Shown here piece after piece: positions 59,732 to 64,000 of a stretch of 64,000 bases of DNA. This DNA is from Garicola koreensis. GTDB taxonomy: Bacteria; Actinomycetota; Actinomycetes; Actinomycetales; Micrococcaceae. The translations under genes were made by a program, and so were the position numbers. A model generated the notes under the pieces. The model did not search any database. It saw nothing but the letters and a program-made list of their open reading frames with translations, and had not been told where the DNA came from. The stretch covers positions 248,001 to 312,000 of the forward strand of contig NZ_JACIBT010000001.1 in NCBI RefSeq assembly GCF_014195445.1. Reading direction: 5' to 3'. The first letter of the stretch is position 1. Every line of letters begins with the position of its first letter.

Positions 59732-60307
59732 ATGAGAAGAGACGACGTTGACGATCCCGTCGCAGCAGCCTTCGCCGCTGTGGCCAGGGAAGATTTTCTC
59801 CCCGATGAGGTTCGCGGGCTGGCCGCTGAAGATCAGCCGGTACCGCTGGGCCACGGGCAGACCAACTCGCAGCCGCGCACTGTGGCGAATATGCTGCGGC
59901 TGCTCGGCGCGCAACCGGGCCACAGAGTGCTCGACGTCGGTGCCGGATCCGGGTGGAGCACCGCACTTCTGGGGCACATAGTCGGTGAGACCGGTGCGGT
60001 CCTCGGCACCGAACTGGTCCCGGAGCTCACCCAGGATGCTGCCGGCGCGCTAGGGAAGTACCCGATGAGCTGGGTGCGAGTCCGCCAAGCAGACCCAGAG
60101 GTGCTCGGAGCCCCCGACGAGGCGCCGTTCGACCGGATACTCGTCTCCGCCGAGGCTGCGGAGCTGCCGGACCAGCTGGTGGCACAACTGGCCGAGGGCG
60201 GGACGATGGTGATCCCGGTGCGCAGTCAGATGCTGCACGTGGAGAAGCGGGGCGAGGACATCGTCACCACCCGACACGGCCCCTACAGCTTCGTACCGCT
60301 GCGCTGA
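59732..60307 (+). CDS. pcm: Protein-L-isoaspartate O-methyltransferase family
   Basis: 191 aa. DFLPDEVRGLAAEDQPVPLG and GQTNSQPRTVANMLRLL are the PCMT substrate-side motifs (usual PIGHGQTISQP), followed by AdoMet motif VLDVGAGSGWSTALLG. ATG 59732 is chosen because the upstream extension lies in the preceding gene. It repairs isoaspartyl damage if the family activity is kept. Confidence 0.88.
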   Translation: MRRDDVDDPVAAAFAAVAREDFLPDEVRGLAAEDQPVPLGHGQTNSQPRTVANMLRLLGAQPGHRVLDVGAGSGWSTALLGHIVGETGAVLGTELVPELTQDAAGALGKYPMSWVRVRQADPEVLGAPDEAPFDRILVSAEAAELPDQLVAQLAEGGTMVIPVRSQMLHVEKRGEDIVTTRHGPYSFVPLR

Positions 60308-60313
60308 GCTGTC

Positions 60314-60946
60314 TCACCGCCTGGCTGCCAGGGCGGCGCTCCAACTGCCGTAGGCGTTGCGAATCGCAGCCCCCGAGGGCCGGTCGCTGCGGCCCCGCAG
60401 CTTCTGCTCACCCTGCCACTTCACATACCCCTGGTAGGTGGCGGCGGACCCGTCATCGTCGGCGGCTGCTGCGAAATCAGCGACCGCAGACTGAAAGTCT
60501 TCGGCGGTGAACCGGGCCTTGCCGAACGTCGAGTTCTTCGGCGTGGACGAGGTCGCCAGCCCGGCCTGCTCCAGGGCTGCGTTCCACGAGCCGCCGGCAC
60601 GCTTTAAGGCGGTGGTGCTTCCCACCGGCCACAGCGTCCGGCCCTTGCCGCCATGAATCTGATGGGCGGTGAGGAACGCTGTGCGCAGCTGGTCATAGCG
60701 GGCCGTCGAGAGGGTCAGCGATGCGTCTGTCTCCAGGCGTTCGCGGCCGGCTTGGATAGTATCGAGCACAGTGGCCGCCAGCGGTGCGGATCCCTGGTCG
60801 TTCAGCATGGTAGTCACCGCTTGGACCAGCTGAGGGTCAAGCGCCTGCCTCCCCGGCGTCGCTGGGGTGTCAGCTGTGAGGCTGCGCCCCAGTATGAACC
60901 ACAGACTGGCGTCGACAGCGCTGCGCGGCACCTGTGCTCTGCTCAT
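60314..60946 (-). CDS. Hypothetical protein with homing-endonuclease-associated-type repeats
   Basis: 210 aa. Two copies of a short motif appear, KRAGGSWNAALEQAGL and RNAYGSWSAALAARR, of the kind seen in homing-endonuclease-associated repeats that bind DNA. No nuclease motif is present. The gene is convergent with pcm and 12 bases upstream of the aldo/keto reductase, probably co-transcribed. Confidence 0.7.
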   Translation of the reverse strand: MSRAQVPRSAVDASLWFILGRSLTADTPATPGRQALDPQLVQAVTTMLNDQGSAPLAATVLDTIQAGRERLETDASLTLSTARYDQLRTAFLTAHQIHGGKGRTLWPVGSTTALKRAGGSWNAALEQAGLATSSTPKNSTFGKARFTAEDFQSAVADFAAAADDDGSAATYQGYVKWQGEQKLRGRSDRPSGAAIRNAYGSWSAALAARR

Positions 60947-60958
60947 CGTCGCTCGGCC

Positions 60959-61783
60959 CTACTTGCCCAGCACGTTCGGGTGGGCGCTGCGTCGGCCGTC
61001 CTCGCCCCTGTCCAACGCCGCGATTGCCGCCATATCGGTGTCAGTGAGTTCAAAGCTGAAGACATCGGCGTTCTGCCGCATCCGCTCTTCACGATCAGAT
61101 TTGGGGATGACGACGTCTCCGCGCTGAATGTGCCAGCGCAGCACCACCTGAGCCGGGCTGCGGCCCAGCCGCTCGGCGATGCCGCTGATCACCGGATCGG
61201 TGAGCTCATCGCCCTTGCCCAATGGGCTCCACGCCTCGATGGCGATCCCGTGGGACTTCGCGAACTCGCGCACCTCGTTGTTGGCGAAGTAGGGGTGAAC
61301 TTCGATCTGGTTGACCGCGGGCACGACGCCGGTGGCCCCGATGATCCGGTCCAGGTGATCGGGCTGAAAGTTGGAGACGCCGATGGAGGCGGCCCGGCCG
61401 GAATCGCGCAGCTCGATCAGCGTTTCCCAGGTGTGGAGGTAGTCGATCTGCAGAAACGGCATTGGCCAGTGAATGAGGAACAGATCTACGTAGTCCAGCC
61501 CCATGCGCCGAAGCGACTCAGTGAAGGTGCGTCGCGCATCGGCGGGATCATGATTGGGATTGTGCAGCTTGGTGGTGACAAAGATGTCCTCGCGCGCCAC
61601 TCCGGAGGCCCGGATGCCCTCACCGACCTCAGCCTCGTTGCCATACATTTGGGCGGTGTCCACATGCCGGTAGCCGATTTGCAGGGCTGCGGCGACGGAG
61701 GCCGCCGGGGTGGCCGCCTGGGACGTCCCGAAGCCGAGCTGCGGCAGCTGTGCTCCGGAGTTGAGCTCAATCGTCGTCGTCAT
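60959..61783 (-). CDS. Aldo/keto reductase
   Basis: 274 aa (beta/alpha)8 NADPH-dependent reductase. QLPQLGFGTSQAATPAASVA, GYRHVDTAQMYGNEAEVGEG with catalytic Asp and Tyr, VDLFLIHWPMP with His, and IGVSNFQPDHLDRI are the standard motifs; PKSDREERMRQNADVF binds NADPH. Similar to 2,5-diketo-gluconate reductases. ATG 61783 follows GGTAGGAG. Confidence 0.95.
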   Translation of the reverse strand: MTTTIELNSGAQLPQLGFGTSQAATPAASVAAALQIGYRHVDTAQMYGNEAEVGEGIRASGVAREDIFVTTKLHNPNHDPADARRTFTESLRRMGLDYVDLFLIHWPMPFLQIDYLHTWETLIELRDSGRAASIGVSNFQPDHLDRIIGATGVVPAVNQIEVHPYFANNEVREFAKSHGIAIEAWSPLGKGDELTDPVISGIAERLGRSPAQVVLRWHIQRGDVVIPKSDREERMRQNADVFSFELTDTDMAAIAALDRGEDGRRSAHPNVLGK

Positions 61784-61787
61784 GCTC

Positions 61788-62348
61788 CTACCCTACGGCG
61801 AGACGGATGGTGCCGTCGTGGTCGACCCGGGGGAGCAGCGGCGTCTGCGGCGCCGGGTCGGTGGCCAGCCGACCATAGGTGAGCACGTCCACGCGCTGGC
61901 CCTGGTGGATGAACTTCTTGCGCTCCAGCCCCTCGGGCACGAAACCGGCGGCCACAGCGACCCGGCCCGACGCCGGATTGTTCGCCCGGTGCCCCAGCTC
62001 CAGGCGTTGGAACCCACCGGTGCTCAGCGCCCAGGCAGCCACTGTGGCGGCGGCCCGCGAGGTGATGCCCTGCCCGCGGAAGTCCGGGTGCATCCAGTAG
62101 AAGAACCAACCCAACTTGTGCGCGTCAGCGCCGTTGATGCCGACAACGCCTGCGCACCGGGCGCCGACCTGCACCCCGAACCCGGCGTTGCCCTGCTCAG
62201 CCGAGGTGAGGAACTCGATGTACGCGGTGGCCGAGTCACGGTCTCTGACATCACCCTGGTGCTGCATCTGTGGGTCCGCCAGGAAACCGGCGAGCACCTC
62301 ATCGGCGTCCTGGGTGCTCAGGGGCCTCAGGGTCACAGCACGCTGCAT
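61788..62348 (-). CDS. GNAT family N-acetyltransferase
   Basis: 186 aa. MQRAVTLRPLSTQDADEVLA begins the fold, WFFYWMHPDFRGQGITSRAA is the acetyl-CoA loop (Q/R-x2-G-x-G/A), and LGHRANNPASGRVAVAAGFV is typical of ribosomal-protein-type (RimJ-like) acetyltransferases. Start at ATG 62348; the longer frame has no family support. Four bases separate it from the aldo/keto reductase start. Confidence 0.9.
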   Translation of the reverse strand: MQRAVTLRPLSTQDADEVLAGFLADPQMQHQGDVRDRDSATAYIEFLTSAEQGNAGFGVQVGARCAGVVGINGADAHKLGWFFYWMHPDFRGQGITSRAAATVAAWALSTGGFQRLELGHRANNPASGRVAVAAGFVPEGLERKKFIHQGQRVDVLTYGRLATDPAPQTPLLPRVDHDGTIRLAVG

Positions 62349-62401
62349 GCTCTCAGCGTATCGGGTGGAATGTGCGCCGGGGGCTGCGTGTTGTGGCCGG
62401 T

Positions 62402-63322
62402 ATGCGTGCAATGGCTTACCGCGAATACGGACAACCGCAGGACCTGGAGCTGATGGACCTGCCGACACCGAAGGTCGCACCCGGCACGGTGCTGATCAGG
62501 GTCGAGCATGCCTCGGTGAACCCAGTCGATTGGAAGGTCCTCTCCGGAGGGTTGGATGAGATGCTCGACGTCGTCTTCCCGGTGGTCCCCGGGTGGGACG
62601 TTGCTGGAACGGTCGAAGCCGTGGGCCCCGACGCCCCCGAGTTCGCCGTCGGCGACCGGGTGGCCGCCTATGCCCGCAAAGATTTCGTCCACGGGGGCAC
62701 CTACGCAGAGTTCGTCTCAGCACCGGCCACCTCTGTGGCGCACATCCCCGACGACGTGGAGACCAGCACCGCTGCCGGGCTGCCGCTGGTGGGACTGACT
62801 GCCCTGCGCACTTTAGAAGCGCTGAACGTCACCGCCGATGACACGCTGCTCATCCATGCCGCCTCCGGGGGAGTGGGGCACATTGCGGCGCAGCTGGCCG
62901 CCGAACTCGGCGCCACGGTGATCGGCACCGCCGCTGAGTCCAACCACGCAAAGCTCAGCGAGCTCGGGGTGACCCCGGTTTCCTATGGCGAGGGTCTCAC
63001 GGAGCGTCTTGGGCACCTGGCCCCGGACGGGGTGACCGCCGTGGCGGATTTCGTCGGAGGGGTGCTGGACCAGAGTGTCGCGGTCCTCAAGGAGCCCGGG
63101 CGCATCGCGTCGGTGGCTGATCCCGGGGTCCTGGAGCACGGCGGCCGGTTCATCTGGGTCCGTCCCGACGGCCCACGCCTGCAGACTCTGCTCCACAAGA
63201 TCAGCGAAGGGCGGCTGAGAGTCAGCATCGACTCCGTCTACCCGCTGGAGCAGGCGGCCGAGGCGATGGAGCACAGTCAGCGTGGGGCCAGCGGCAAAAT
63301 CCTCATCGACGTCGCCGGCTGA
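62402..63322 (+). CDS. NADP-dependent quinone-oxidoreductase-like protein
   Basis: 306 aa medium-chain dehydrogenase/reductase without the structural zinc. MAYREYGQPQDLELMDLPTP, VNPVDWKVLSGGLDEML and GWDVAGTVEAVGPDAPEF are the N-terminal motifs; LIHAASGGVGHIAAQLAAEL is the NADPH-binding loop. ATG 62402 or 62411 are both possible. Likely reduces quinones or enones. Confidence 0.92.
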   Translation: MRAMAYREYGQPQDLELMDLPTPKVAPGTVLIRVEHASVNPVDWKVLSGGLDEMLDVVFPVVPGWDVAGTVEAVGPDAPEFAVGDRVAAYARKDFVHGGTYAEFVSAPATSVAHIPDDVETSTAAGLPLVGLTALRTLEALNVTADDTLLIHAASGGVGHIAAQLAAELGATVIGTAAESNHAKLSELGVTPVSYGEGLTERLGHLAPDGVTAVADFVGGVLDQSVAVLKEPGRIASVADPGVLEHGGRFIWVRPDGPRLQTLLHKISEGRLRVSIDSVYPLEQAAEAMEHSQRGASGKILIDVAG

Positions 63323-64000
63323 TCAGCATTCGACCACGTTGACGGCCAGACCGCCCAGGGCGGTCTCCTTGTACTTATGCGACATGTCTTTGCCGGTCTC
63401 GGCCATGGTGGTGATGACCTCATCGAGGCTCACCCGGTGCTCGCCGTCGCCCATCAGTGACATGCGCGCGGCGTTGACAGCTTTGGTGGCGGCGATCGCG
63501 TCGCGCTCGATGCAGGGGACCTGCACCAGTCCGCTGATGGGGTCGCAGGTCAGGCCCAGGTTGTGTTCCATGGCGATCTCTGCGGCGTTCTCCACCTGGG
63601 CCGGTGTCCCGCCCAGCACCTCGCACAGTCCGGCGGCAGCCATGGAGGAGGCCGAGCCGACCTCACCCTGACAGCCGACTTCGGCCCCGGAGATGGAGGC
63701 CTGCTCCTTGTACAGCACGCCGATGGCGGCGGCGGTGAGCAGATAGGTGGTCACGATGTGGCGCAGATTCGCCTGATCCGCAAAGCTGGCGCCGGCTCCG
63801 TAGTGGGTGGCATAGAAGCCCACCGCCGGTATAATCCCTGCCGCGCCGTTGGTGGGGGCGGTGACCACCCGGCCGCCGGAGGCGTTCTCCTCGTTGACAG
63901 CCAGTGCCACCAGGTTCACCCACTCCTGCCAGTAGGCGTGCGAGCGATCCGGGTCCTGCTGCCAGAGTTTGGCGTGCCAGCCTGGTGCGCGGTGCTTCAC
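63323..64000 (-). CDS. sdaA: L-serine ammonia-lyase, C-terminal part (runs off the window)
   Basis: The last 225 residues of an iron-sulfur L-serine dehydratase, which converts serine to pyruvate and ammonia. [40 protein letters not shown] and [20 protein letters not shown] carry the three Cys of the [4Fe-4S] cluster. The N-terminal domain lies beyond base 64000. Convergent with the oxidoreductase, with stops adjoining. Confidence 0.95.
   Translation of the reverse strand: MKHRAPGWHAKLWQQDPDRSHAYWQEWVNLVALAVNEENASGGRVVTAPTNGAAGIIPAVGFYATHYGAGASFADQANLRHIVTTYLLTAAAIGVLYKEQASISGAEVGCQGEVGSASSMAAAGLCEVLGGTPAQVENAAEIAMEHNLGLTCDPISGLVQVPCIERDAIAATKAVNAARMSLMGDGEHRVSLDEVITTMAETGKDMSHKYKETALGGLAVNVVEC

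Noticed and set aside
1-64000. CRISPR array, prophage or integrase
   Set aside because: No regularly spaced repeats were found. No capsid, terminase, portal, tyrosine or serine recombinase gene was seen, although scars suggest past integration.
1-64000. tRNA or rRNA genes as insertion sites
   Set aside because: I looked for T-loop sequences such as GGTTCGAATCC and cloverleaf arms near the cargo boundaries and found none.

Overview
This is a high-GC window from a Gram-positive actinobacterium, probably order Micrococcales. The marker families are actinobacterial: the histidine-phosphatase/DUF3090/SCO1664 trio, DUF222-HNH (13E12-type) endonuclease, nitrobindin-like FABP protein, and frequent GTG/TTG starts with 4-nt overlaps. 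I cannot name the genus from sequence alone.

Region 1 (1-8.2 kb) is defence-like cargo. It holds a SNF2-family helicase (5' end probably outside the window) translationally coupled to a large sacsin-type GHKL ATPase, then a short-chain dehydrogenase tail, then a lone PD-(D/E)XK-like protein. Region 2 (8.2-12.4 kb) holds the conserved trio, broken genes (a conserved actinobacterial hypothetical, DUF1801), a RibD/DHFR-like reductase and an FMN reductase. Region 3 (13.0-15.5 kb) is a graveyard of at least nine gene pieces joined end to end: ChaA antiporter, ABC-2 permease, VOC, BCCT transporter, YchF tail, HxlR, ParD, ParE and GmrSD.

Region 4 (15.7-34.8 kb) is a complete type 2 BREX phage-defence locus: pglW, pglX, pglY, pglZ, brxD, brxHI. 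Nearly every junction is a 4-nt ATGA or GTGA overlap. It carries an extra gene between pglZ and brxD: a predicted two-helix membrane protein whose C-terminus is a diverged copy of the PglZ C-terminal domain. In front of it lie a frameshifted copy of the brxD 5' end and a frameshifted YchF tail, so the locus appears to have been rebuilt by recombination. This membrane PglZ-tail protein is the best candidate for something undescribed. Region 5 (34.8-39.7 kb) adds a MazG-like protein overlapping a GIY-YIG/DUF2075 helicase-nuclease, a lipoprotein, a helicase relic and an intact IS630-family element.

Region 6 (39.9-64 kb) looks like ordinary chromosome: BCCT transporter beside a choline-sulfatase relic, a DUF429 gene broken by a 26-bp tandem duplication, HNH endonuclease, HIT protein, TetR/MFS, Ca2+/H+ antiporter, and metabolic genes up to a partial L-serine dehydratase.

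A recurring motif links the accessory part: sequences encoding the C-terminal end of the GTPase YchF (ending F-K/R-F-N-V-stop) occur at about 6.8, 8.2, 14.0 and 30.2 kb, each at a boundary between cargo blocks. I infer that the ychF 3' end may have been an integration target whose scars remain; no integrase is present in the window.
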